DNA of 64,000 nt from Takashimella koratensis (Eukaryota > Basidiomycota > Tremellomycetes > Trichosporonales > Tetragoniomycetaceae), in NCBI GenBank assembly GCA_003116875.1, contig BCKT01000008.1, positions 890,322 through 954,321 of the forward strand, read 5' to 3'. A model generated the notes under the pieces. That model was not told where the DNA came from and searched no databases. It worked only from the letters and a program-made list of their open reading frames with translations. The translations under genes and the position numbers were made by a program. Of the stretch, positions 32,701-42,195 are shown piece after piece. Within the stretch, counting starts at the first letter, position 1; each line of letters opens with the position of its first letter.

Positions 32701-33630
32701 GATGGTGAGTCATACCCATCGCACGGGAGGTTCTCCAAGCAACCCCCCTCCCCCCCCCCCACCACAGGATATACAACGCATACAGAGGTGCGTGGACGGG
32801 AGAGATCGGGCTACCGGTCCTATACGCCGGTGTCTTAGCCTATCCGTCGCGGTCAAAAAAAAGTCCGTGTTGGAGTATTGGGTTATACCGTTCAAGGGGA
32901 CGAAATACCCGCTCGTCGGGGTTTGTCCGAGCGTCGTATCTGGATGTCTAACTAACTGCTGTACTACCGACTACCGATTGCCGACTGCCGACTGCCGACT
33001 GGCGATTGCCGCTGCCACTGGGTCCCCGCTGCCCCGTGTTCCAGTGAGCTATCGGTTTTACTCGTCGAAACCCGGCTGTTCAGTGAACGATAAAGGGAAT
33101 CGTAACACACCTGCTCCTCTTCCCCCCGCCCCCCTCTTCTTTCCTCCCTTTTCCCCCCTCCCTCTCTCTACTCTCCGGTCTGAACCCCAAGAGATTGCTG
33201 GAGCCGGTGGAACCGACCATCCCGAGCGACTTCGCCTATCCTCTATACCCGTCTGCCATTGTATCATTCACATACCTACGTACGCATGGTCGTACTCCTG
33301 TAATACAATAATTGCATCGATGCATCCGTCGCATACCGCAAAGAGGGCGGTGTACGTGTACCTACAAAGCCTTTCAAGAAGGAGTACCAAGACCACAGAG
33401 TATCCGTACCTTGCTCACCGGGCAGGGGTCGAGAAGGGAGTGACAATGTTGCCGCCAGTTACCGCGGTGTGATCATTTACCGACTCTTCTACAGCTTCAC
33501 CACGTCATGGAGACCACCGCTGGATTGTAGGCTTCTTCCTGTTCTGACCTTCTTTCCTTCCACACGCCATGACTTCTTCGGTCGCGTCTCAACTTGACTC
33601 CTCTATCACAAGAGACTATGCACCCTTTGC
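29740..33630. other. Long gene-free region upstream of the Ecl1-type gene
   Basis: About 3.9 kb with no supportable gene. It contains G-runs at about 31436-31453 (18) and 31939-31954 (16), a C-run near 32750, an (AG) run near 32101-32114, and a CCGACTG heptamer repeat at 32967-33015. Open frames such as 30247-30861 (-) and 32702-33472 (+) are low-complexity and show no domain. The left end must hold the promoter of the Ecl1-type gene. Confidence 0.45.
32967..33015. repeat. CCGACTG-type heptamer repeat, about 7 units
   Basis: Seven contiguous 7-nt units (CCGACTA, CCGATTG, three CCGACTG, GCGATTG, CCGCTGC), in the gene-free region upstream of the Ecl1-type gene. Confidence 0.8.
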
Positions 33631-35573
33631 TCACATCTTGACCCTCTTCATAGCTCCTGGGCCAAACAACAGTCCTCTCCTCACAGGCACCTCTTCCTCT
33701 TCCTCTTCCTCCTCCTCCTCCTCCACTCCATGGTCTTCTCCCTCTTCTTCCACTCCTTCCTCGTCCACCTCTCCATCAGCGTCCTCTTCGCTATGTTCAT
33801 ACCCCCGGGCCCCACTCCGCCGGGACGGCGTCCGCGGCTCCGCCTCTCTCGTGCGCTTCCGTCCCAACGTCGAAGCCGACGTTGACCCCTTTGAAGGCCC
33901 TGAGGCACCCGCGGTCGAGGGACCGGCGCCGGGTGTCGCGCTGGGCCAGAGAAGACGTGGCGCAGGACACGGGTGGGGGTCAAAATCGGTGTCAGAGGGG
34001 TCGAGGGTAGATGCAGGGTAAGGCGCAGAGAGCTGCCGGAATGGGTTCAGGAAGGTTTTCTTTGTACCTCGGCTGTGGAGTATTAGCATCAAATAAGTTG
34101 TCATACACAGGCAGGAATAAAAGTCTCCAAGAGATAGTGGGGAGAAGGATGCAATCAAGAATTTATAAGATCAAGTGGAATCAAGTGGAGAAGGGATCAG
34201 GCGAGACAAGGATTGGTTGAGCAACTGTTGCCCAGCTCAGGCGCAAGGCCACCACTCACAAGACATAGGTGATAAACGGTTTATCCTCTTCCTCCCCTTC
34301 TTCTTGACTTGGACGCACCACCTCCCCGGGCCGAGTCAAGAAAGGATTCTCATCCTCATCCATCATACGCTTCATCTCCTCTCTCCTCTTTGTCCTCTCC
34401 ATCTCCGCTCTGTCGTCGCGGACACGCACGGTTCGTTTCGTCGGAGGCGGAGAGAGGAGACCAGTCCCTGCTGTTGATGGCGGGACGTGCGTATTTGTGT
34501 CGTGTGCGCTGTGAACGCCATGATTACTGGGGCTGTATGGATCGGGTGAGGTCGCCGTGGGAGGCACGATAGCACCAGGAGTCAGATCATGGTCGATCAG
34601 CGCGTGAGGTGCTTTCCTAGAACCCGAACTGGCTCGAAGAGAAGCAGTAGGCGATCCCATCTCAGTGTTGCGTTTCATCCCACGAGGAAGGTGCGACGTC
34701 TCTGCACCAGGTGTTGGGGGTGATCTCGACCCTGTCGCCGATATACTTCCCGAGCTTCGTCGACGGTGTCCCGTTGATGACGACGCAGCGTCTAGCCCTG
34801 ATCCCACCCTGAGCCGATCGACGACACTCCTCCCTTGCCCGACCGATGTTCTCAGTCCACCGCCCATCCCGATCCCGGCTCCTGCTGCACCGTTCAACCT
34901 GGGTCCAAATTGCTGTCTCTGCGACAAAGACGACGAGGAAGACGCGATATAAGCGGCGGTCTGAGCGACCGTCGCGATTGCAGCGGCAGTAGCTGTGCCT
35001 GATCCGGACTCGGGGTGAGAGTGAGGCTGGAGAGGGTTGGACAACCCCATTTGTTGAGCGAAGAGTAGACCGGGTCGGCGACGAGGAGGGACAGGTGCGG
35101 TCCTCGTGTGCGTCGAGAGGAAGAAGGTCGTATGTCCCGACGGCGAAGGAGGACTAGGCAGCCCCTCTGCACCTTCATCAGTCACCCGAGTAGCAGCCTC
35201 GTCTCGGCGAGCAGGGGTGGCCTTGCGTTTCCGCGGCAAGGTCTGCGGAGTCGGGAGCTGGCTGGAGTTGGACAGTTCTGGGTCTGGCACGAGGGTCTTG
35301 GAGTCGATAGGCCCAGTGAGAGGGGAGGAACCGCGATGGGAGTGGGGGTGGGAAGGGTCGCTAGTGCGGGGTCGGCGACGAGAGGATGTGGGTGTCGGCA
35401 GCTGACGAGCGCGAGCCGGGGTGGGAGGGAGGTTGCTGAGTTGGGTCAGTGAAGGGGTCACAGTGGATGATGTGATGTGGTGATGAGGTGAAAGGGGGAG
35501 AAGGGGGAAAGGGAAGTGGGGAAGACGGGACGTACATTCCCACAACGTCGGGGCGGCTGCGCCTCTGGTTCAT
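33631..35573 (-). CDS. Conserved Pro/Ser-rich protein with ENPFL and TYVFRG...FLNPF motifs, unknown function
   Basis: The first exon reads MNQRRSRPDVVGM from the ATG at 35573. After an intron (about 35448-35534) a long exon encodes a Pro/Ser/Arg-rich region. It closes with a charged helix (DDRAEMERTKRREEMKRMMD) leading directly into DEDENPFLTRPGE and ITYV. An intron with GTGAGT donor and CCACAG acceptor (about 34061-34249) joins this to FRGTKKTFLNPF, so the composite motif TYVFRGTKKTFLNPF is split by the intron. The last exon has many acidic residues, a Glu run coded by a GAG/GAA repeat (about 33690-33725), and ends RGLLFGPGAMKRVKM before the stop at 33631. Basic clusters (PRKRKATPARR) suggest a nuclear protein. 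I do not recognise a described family; the two short motifs look conserved in fungi from memory. Confidence 0.6.
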
Positions 35574-37423
35574 CGCGAGGTGGAAGGGGGGTGGGGAGCG
35601 GAGGGGGCGTGAGGGTAGATGGGTGGGGACGGATCGGGGATGGATGAATGGATGGTGGATGGTGGAAGGTGGATGGTGGATGGTGGATGGTGGATGAACG
35701 GAGGGTTGATGGGACCCGTCGCGTTGAATGATGTCGTCGTCAAGAAAGGTCGGTCAAGTCGTGCACGAAGGGGAATCAAAAGAAAAAAAAACCCCAAAGT
35801 AGGGAGGGCCAAACGTCTATCTGGCTTGATCGACTTGTCCAGCAAGTCGATTCGAGTCGAGCCGATGACTTGGGGAACAGGATGCAAGAGCACCAGAGTC
35901 GATGCGACAGGCGAACGAGTGGTGGAGAGGGTGATTGAAGATGAAGTAGAGCTAAGAGATGAAAAAGTGAGTGACTGGACGGGTGGATGGGAAATGAAAG
36001 AGCCAGGGTTCAACCAGCCAGGGCAGACAGACAGAGTTCAGTCCAACGTCCAACCCTCCAGCCTCCTGCCCCCTGCCTCCTGCCCCCCGCACACGCGTCA
36101 CTCTCATGACGCCACAACATCCATCCAAGCATCCCCGCGTCCGTCTGGGAATCGAGAGAGTCGGGGGTCGATGGTTGACCATGCATTAACTGGACTTGAA
36201 CTGCAACTGCACCTAGCAAAGCCAAAGAGCCGCGATTACCCTTCTTTAGCCATGTGGCTCTTGTCTGGACAATGGCATGGACACGATCCCTTCCTAACAT
36301 TCACAGACTGGAGACACCCCTAGCATGGACAACCTTGGCCTGTGGACATGACTCGGATTCTGCGACGAGAACAATAAAGGACGACTGGAGGATTTGGTTT
36401 CACCTCCCAACTCTACGCGTTCACATCACATCCTTTACCCGCGCGAAGAGTGCACGACCACGGTTCCACCGAGTTCTACATGTATGAGACTACGACGGAT
36501 GCGTGGTAGCAATGATATGAGCGTCTTGTCGCCTGGACTGTCTTTTCCCACTCACCCACTCAAGACCTACTCAATCCATGCACAAGCTTCATGGGATCCA
36601 AATATAGCCGTGGGAAACAACCGTCTCGGCTTGTGATTCTCTCACTTGAGACCGACCACCTACTCTCTTGAATCCCAGATACCCATTGTCCATATAGACC
36701 CGTGGAACCGGTCCATGATCCACAGAGTCCCCCATTGAATTGACTGATGTACTGTTCGTTACCGCCAGATGTGCGAGACAATGCCTGGATCCAGCCATTT
36801 GACGCTCATTCTGATTTCCCCACCTAATCCGGTAAATTTCCTTACTCCTCCCCTTGAAAAATCATTCACGTCGCTCCTCTCTTCCTCCCCTCCACTCTCC
36901 TCCCCTCCACTCCCCTCTCCTCTCCTCTGGCCCTGTCGCCTTGTTCTTGTCCCAATTCAGTCACCCTTTGCTTCACCCGACTCAGGTCAGGTCCTGTCCA
37001 CCCTCACCCTCACCCTTCCAGAACCTCGGATCGACCGTGCGGCCAAGCAATTCAGGCTCCAAAACTTACTCGGCGCGCGTGCGCACGGTCCGATGGGTCT
37101 AGTGGTTGCGGCAAGCAGGCGCAGGCCACGACGAGCACCAACCCACAGCCGTCGGTCGTCAAGGGACGTCGAGTGGATAAAACCGGTCATCTTCTCACCT
37201 CGATACTGTCACCCCCCACCTATCCTCCCACCTCCTCATCCTCTACCTCCTACGTCCTCCTCATCCTCATCCTCCTCCTCATCATCCTATCCTCCCCACC
37301 TCCTCCTCATCCTCACCTCTATCGCTCTGTGAGCATCCCACTTCACGTGCCGGCACGTCTCCGTCCCCCTTCTACCTCTCTCACACCGCCTCCACATCTC
37401 CGCACCAACTTCTCCGCTCCACG
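35574..37423. other. Intergenic: divergent promoter region, nothing else recognised
   Basis: About 1.85 kb between divergent genes. A TGGATGG-type repeat lies at about 35640-35697. C/T-rich and TCC-repeat stretches occur near 36880-36920 and 37210-37320, just before the lyase start. No gene is supported. Confidence 0.5.
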
Positions 37424-38701
37424 ATGCGCCTCCTCGCTCTTCTTCCTATCCTCGCCCTCGTCTCCGCCCATACCCCTCTCGACCCTCGAGCTCCACACCA
37501 CCCCCATTCCGTCTCCCTCGACGCTAGCGCCAGCGCCAGTGCGCCCGCGGTCAGTCATGGCCTGCCGCACGCGCTCGGTTCCTTCGCAAGCCGGCCGACA
37601 GGCGGGGTCAAGCCGCGGTCGATCCGGAAGCGCAAGGTCCGAAGGAGAAGAAGGAGGTCGTGTAATGGCCAGTTGATCAAGAGTGTCAGTGCTACCACTG
37701 CCGCGGCGGCCGTCACTACTTTGTCGACGACACCAGTGGCAACGACCAAGTCGTCTACCACCACAATGGCGTACTCGTCAATAACTACAACAGCCACCAC
37801 AACATCTACCACTTCTTCCTCTACCCCATCATCCACCTCCACCGCCGCAGCGACGACCACCTCGTCCTCTAGCACGACCAACTCGCTGTTATCCGAGCTG
37901 TTCCCTCTCGGTCTCGGCTCGTCGTACTGGACGACCTGCCCCTCCTCTTCCTCCGCGCTCTCCTTCACCTCCGCCCTTACTCCCTTGCAGTACGGTTCCC
38001 TCCCTTCCCAGGGCTCCGCTCCCGACGGCTCGACCTCCCTCGTCGCCTTCTACCCCAAGGGGTCCGTTGACCTGTCCACTGGCGCCGGATTCTCATTCTA
38101 CACCGCTGGAGCACACAATGGCGTCGACGTCACCTCCGCTACCGAGGTCGTCTTCTCTTACTCTGTCTACTTCCAGTCCGGGTTCCAATTCAACCTCGGC
38201 GGCAAGCTCCCGGGTCTCTACGGTGGTACCTCTCTCGATAACGCAAAGTCTTGTTCTGGCGGCCGACAAGATCTACGTGATACTTGTTTCTCCGCACGTA
38301 TGATGTTCCGTGCAAACGGGATGGGAGAACTATACAACTACTACCCTACGTCCGTCACGCAACCGAACAACTACTGCTCGACTCCACCCTTGTCCATCTG
38401 TAACCCGGACTACGGAGACTCGATCGGGCGCGGGTCCTTCACTTTCCCCACGGGCCAATGGGTGACTGTCGCCCAGCACCTCAAACTCAACGACGTCGGC
38501 AAAGCCAACGGAGTCCAAGAACTCTACGTCAACGGGCAAAAAGTTATCTCGCTCAATACACTCGAGATTAGGACACAAGCAGCGACGAAGATTTATGGGA
38601 TCATGGCGCAGACATTCTTTGGTGGGAACGCCGCAAGCTGGTCCTCGCCACAAGATCAGAGCGCTTGGTTCAAGGATTGGTCACTTGCTATCCTCGCCTA
38701 G
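37424..38701 (+). CDS. Secreted polysaccharide lyase, family 14-like (alginate/glucuronan lyase type)
   Basis: Single-exon 425-residue protein. It begins with a classic signal peptide (MRLLALLPILALVSAHT). A basic stretch with a likely dibasic processing site (RKRKVRRRRRR, about residues 67-77) follows. A Ser/Thr-rich linker (about 85-155) is a probable O-glycosylated spacer. The C-terminal half is the catalytic-type beta-jelly roll: VVFSYSVYFQSGFQFNLGGK, KLPGLYGGTS, CSGGRQ and CFSARMMFRANGMGELYNYY. It continues with YGDSIGRGSFTFPTGQWVTV, LYVNGQ and, at the end, QTFFGGNAASW...DQSAWFKDWSL. This series of motifs is that of fungal PL14-type proteins, which cleave uronic-acid polymers by beta-elimination. 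It could act on external polysaccharide or on the cell's own glucuronic-acid-containing capsule or wall polymers; the substrate is inference. Confidence 0.75.
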   Translation: MRLLALLPILALVSAHTPLDPRAPHHPHSVSLDASASASAPAVSHGLPHALGSFASRPTGGVKPRSIRKRKVRRRRRRSCNGQLIKSVSATTAAAAVTTLSTTPVATTKSSTTTMAYSSITTTATTTSTTSSSTPSSTSTAAATTTSSSSTTNSLLSELFPLGLGSSYWTTCPSSSSALSFTSALTPLQYGSLPSQGSAPDGSTSLVAFYPKGSVDLSTGAGFSFYTAGAHNGVDVTSATEVVFSYSVYFQSGFQFNLGGKLPGLYGGTSLDNAKSCSGGRQDLRDTCFSARMMFRANGMGELYNYYPTSVTQPNNYCSTPPLSICNPDYGDSIGRGSFTFPTGQWVTVAQHLKLNDVGKANGVQELYVNGQKVISLNTLEIRTQAATKIYGIMAQTFFGGNAASWSSPQDQSAWFKDWSLAILA

Positions 38702-38961
38702 ACGGTGAGGAAGCAGTAGTTGATTGAGAACTTGAACCGAGTAGTAGCTATCATACCCGCGTCGCACGTAGTACCTCCATAGATGACATACCCTTTGTCC
38801 CTCTTGTCCCTCTTGTACGCTCCCGCACCTCACGTGCACCACATGCAACTTGTTGTGACATCCTAATCAGAACGGGTTACCTTTTCTACGACATTACATG
38901 ATACAGTACATATATATCTCCAAGAGCCTCATCAAGTTGATTTTTCTTTTCTTTAACTTGC

Positions 38962-39713
38962 TCACCTCCTCCTCCTCGGTTTCCTCGGCCCTCCACCGAT
39001 CTGATGCCCAACCGCTACTTCCTTCCTTTCCTCGCCGCTGAACCAGCCTGAACCCCAATACACATTATTAAACGACATGTAAATCTGTACCTCTGGGAAC
39101 CCTGCTTCCCGCAGAATATCGAGCATGTTCATTGCCGCCTTATGAGCAGTGGCGATGGTAAGTTTGACTCCTTTTGTCATTCCCACGCGTAACACCGGCG
39201 AACCATGCCTCTCGATCACGTCGACAACTTTCCTGTCAAACGAGAGTACGTCAATGGTTCTGAACTCGATCTTGTTTACATCAATAATCGGGGGGACACG
39301 TCAGCCAACATCCCACTTGTTGGTGAATTGGGCGCTGCCAAGCGGGTACACGAAGGAGTTGGAAAGGGGTTTTGGAAGTAGGGCCCAATCTCCAAGCTCA
39401 CCTCGTGGTCATCCAACACCTTGATGATAGAATTCATGAGCCCCGCAGAACCGCCCTGGACGTCCCAGGCGTCGTTAAACGGGGTCTGAGGTGCTATATT
39501 CGTCTCACAAAACCCTTCGTCCACGTCCCCGTATCCCGGCGTGGGCCTTTACAGCTTTTCCAGGGGTTCGGTACCGTACACGAACCGGTCGTCGACCATA
39601 CCTGCAAAGTAATGGGTCGCTTCGCTGTCTTCGGGTGGAGGCGGCCGGTGTGGAGTGGATCCTATCACCAGGTTGGTAGGAGAAGTGGAGGTGGGAGAGG
39701 AGTGGTAGGACAT
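38962..39713 (-). pseudogene. Family B decayed copy
   Basis: From the ATG at 39713 (MSYHSSPTSTSPTNLVIGST) the frame reads EDSEATHYFAGMVDDRFVYG, matching ATEFFAGIFGDNLV of the intact gene at 40224-42195. An in-frame TAA follows EPLEKL, after which the same frame resumes (RPTPGYGDVDEGF...GLMNSIIKVLDDHE). A canonical GTGAGC donor then stands at the same place as the intron of the intact copy. After the acceptor the frame (RPIHQQVGCWLTC) breaks at a C6 run near 39288-39293. It continues in another frame as FRTIDVLSF...VKLTIATAHKAAMNMLDI and VQIYMSFNN, matching the intact copy's VRINVLST... and VHLYFSF. The N-terminal repeats and the lysine-rich tail are absent. Two disabling changes make it a pseudogene unless one is a sequence error. 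Confidence 0.6.
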
Positions 39714-40223
39714 GTTAGTAGGTCGCAGATGGGAAGGTGAGAAAAGTGTGGATGTACGGTTCTGGGGTTGTATACGGTGGGGACGGAGGAAGGAAAGAAA
39801 TGAAAGTTCGAGTCGAGACGGTCAACTGAGTTTGACAACAGACATTCATCTTCAGACATACAAACACAAGAGACGGTTTATCGAGACGAAAAACAGGTAT
39901 TTCTTTTTTTTCTGTACCAAGAAACGATACTCAAGAGCCAGGAGACAATTATTCTCAGACAGAAGACCATTATTCGGGAACGAAAGACGGCTATTCAAAA
40001 GAGAGGACGAGAAGAGACGGGGTACTCGACCAAGAACTCAACTCGGATCCGATTCCCCGTTCAAACTTTGAACTTGAAAAGAGACACAAGATACTCACTC
40101 CACCCCTTCTTTTGCCACTTTGCCGCGACATCTGCCACGAGAGAAAACTTTCTGCCTCGTACAGTCGTCAATGCAGTGTCTGGTCGATGGAACCAAATCT
40201 TATTCGCCTCCTCTAGAACTCAA
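39714..40223. other. Intergenic: upstream of the family B copy, with degenerate 20-22-nt repeats
   Basis: Between about 39865 and 40040 a purine-rich stretch repeats a degenerate 20-22-nt unit of the form GARGACnrTTATTC. On the + strand it translates to RRQLFSD, RRPLFGN, ERRLFKR. It lies between two minus-strand genes, so it is probably promoter of the pseudogene or 3' flank of the intact gene. Confidence 0.55.
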
Positions 40224-42195
40224 TTATTGCTTTCGCTGCTTTTTGGGTTTGGGCGGCGAGTCTTCGCTGGATGACGGGGCCTGCGTGCTTGGCACGGGCG
40301 TCTTGAGCTGCGGCGAGGGCTTCTTGGGTGGGGAGGGCTTCTTCTCACCGACCACCTTGTCCTTCGGGGTGACCTGGTTGGACGAGGTCTTCTTCGCCGA
40401 TGTCTTTTTGGACGAGGCCTTCTTAGGAGGAGGGGTTGCCTTGTTGAGAGGGGCCTTTTTGGCAGGTTCCCTCGCCTTTTTGGGTGTGGCCTTCTTCGTC
40501 GAGTCATCTTCGTACTCGGCGTCGTCGTCGTCGGCCACCATCGTAGGCGATCCCCAGTCGGATGTCGCATCCACCGTCGAGGCGTACTCGGCGGATGAGA
40601 CCATAGCTGATGCATTCTTTGTCGATGCATCCTTCTTGGACTGATCGGAGGTTCCGCTTTTGTTCGGACCTTTGATGGGTGTGGTCTTGGTGAGTGAGGC
40701 CTTGGCCTGCGGAGCCTTGTTCGAGGCGACCATATTTGGCTTCGGGCTCAACGTGAGCGAAGCCGCCTTGTTGAGATTACCTGTGGGGGACGAGACAAAT
40801 AGCTTCTTGGCCTTGGCTGGCGAGCCTTTCTTAGCCCCCTTTTTCTTATTCGCTTCCTCGTTCGCCTCGATCTGCTGGTAACGGGCCTCCACTTCCGCCA
40901 ACTCCTCGTTTGTCAGGCCGAGTGGTTTATCGGTGAAAGAAAAGTACAAGTGAACGTGTTTGCAGTTGTCTTCGTGGAGCTGTTGAAGTATAGCCACCGC
41001 GGCGGCTTCAGCGGTCACAATGGGTGGCTTATCTGTGGAGAGTACGTTGATTCGGACAACGTCCAAGTTGTGCGCAACTTTATCCTTGACTATCCAGCAA
41101 AGACCCATGGGCACCAAGGTTGTGTGCTTGATCTGATGGCGTAGGTCGTAGGTGTGGTCAGCATAAGCTATGGTGGTGGCGCGGAATGATGCTACGGTGG
41201 TGGCGAGGAAGGATTCTGTGGTGGTGGCGAGGAAGGATACTATGGTGGTGGCGAGGAAGGATGCTATGGTGGTGGCGAGGAAGGATGCTACGGTGGGGAG
41301 CTAGAGAGACGGGGGCAAGGCTGTTACGACACACCTGATGAATGGTCAAGATGATGGATATCTTCGTCCTCATCTCCATGGTGAGTTGCGCCATGTCTTT
41401 CGGGATCTTGGCCGTCCCGAAACAGGTCCAGGCGCACCGGCCATGATGCGAAGGTGAAGAAGCAGGCGGGCGGATGGCCGCTTCTAAGCTGATGTTTGTG
41501 ACGAGGTTGTCGCCGAAGATGCCGGCGAAGAACTCGGTCGCTGTGTTCACTTCCATCTCCGGTTGGAGTGGGGGGAAGGTAGGGGCGGGAAGTGCGAGGG
41601 GGAGAATGATTGGAGGTGCGAGGGGGAGGGTGCTTGGTCCTGGGTGCGAGGTTTCCGGGAAAAGAGTGGTCTCCTGGCCGGTGTAGGGGTCAGAGGCATA
41701 CCTATCCATTTCGACCCCGGGTTGGGTGGCGACGAATGTGGGCGGGAGATCAGGTAGTAAGAAGTGGTGGGGCGCCATCGCCAGTGGGGCCTCCGGCAGG
41801 GGACGCGTGGGAGCGAGGCCGAAGAGGGACATCGGCGGGGTGTTCGGGAAGGTGTTTGTGAAGGCGTTCTGGGGTGTATTCAGGAGGATGTTTGGGAAGA
41901 CGTTTGGGGGGGTATCCGGGAGGATGTTTGTGAAGGCGTTCGGGGGGGTATTCGGGAGGATGTTTGGGAAGACGTTCGGGGGGGTGTTCGGCAGGATGTT
42001 TGGGAAGGGGTTCGGGTTGACGCTCAATAGGGGGAAGCTCCCGGAAGGGACGCTCTGTACGGGGCCATGGACGGGGGAAAGTCGAGGCTGGTCGGGGGCA
42101 CCGGCCCCGGGGACATAGAAGGATTGGAGAAACGCCTCGAACTCCTCTTCCCTGGAGTTCTCGGAGTCCTCGTAGAGAGTAGTGTAGGTTTCCAT
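40224..42195 (-). CDS. Family B protein: Asn/Pro repeats, central domain, lysine-rich tail; unknown function
   Basis: Two exons (41335-42195, 40224-41132) join in phase 0 to give 589 residues. Residues 1-35 are acidic (EDSENSREEEFEAFL). Residues 62-121 are five copies of a 12-residue repeat, consensus NxFPNILPNTPP. A Pro-rich spacer follows. The domain shared with the decayed neighbour runs from about 220 to 360: ATEFFAGIFGDNLV, CFGTAKIPKDMAQL, GLCWIVKDKVAHNLDVVRIN and CKHVHLYFSFTD. The last 220 residues are a Lys/Ala/Pro-rich, histone-H1-like tail (repeated KKAxxKK) ending KPKKQRKQ, which suggests a nuclear or nucleic-acid-binding protein. The splice site is supported by the matching intron in the pseudogene. 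A CTATAAAA box lies at 42281-42288 on the coding strand. I do not recognise the family. Confidence 0.6.
41168..41294. repeat. 24-nt tandem repeat inside the family B intron
   Basis: About five and a half copies of a 24-nt unit (GGTGGTGGCGAGGAAGGATG plus four bases on the + strand). They lie inside the 202-nt intron 41133-41334. If unspliced, the transcript would code HHHSILPR repeats and stop at 41158. Confidence 0.85.
41833..42012 (-). repeat. 36-nt coding repeat x 5 in the family B gene
   Basis: Five in-frame 36-nt units encoding the 12-residue NxF(P/T)NILPNTPP repeat. DNA differences between units are few, so the array probably expanded recently. Confidence 0.85.

Noticed and set aside
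32702..33472. 256-codon open frame, plus strand
   Set aside because: Spans simple repeats, has no recognisable feature and no supported start context.
33569..34021. 150-codon plus-strand frame
   Set aside because: Antisense shadow of the last exon of the minus-strand gene; its Ser run is the complement of the Glu repeat.
37090..37165. tRNA-like start (GGTCCGATGGGTCTAGTGG) resembling an A box
   Set aside because: No B box or pairing acceptor stem follows at the right distance.
41158..41334. HHHSILPR repeat as the true C-terminus of the family B protein
   Set aside because: Canonical donor and acceptor flank it, the phases fit, and the paralogue has an intron at the same place.
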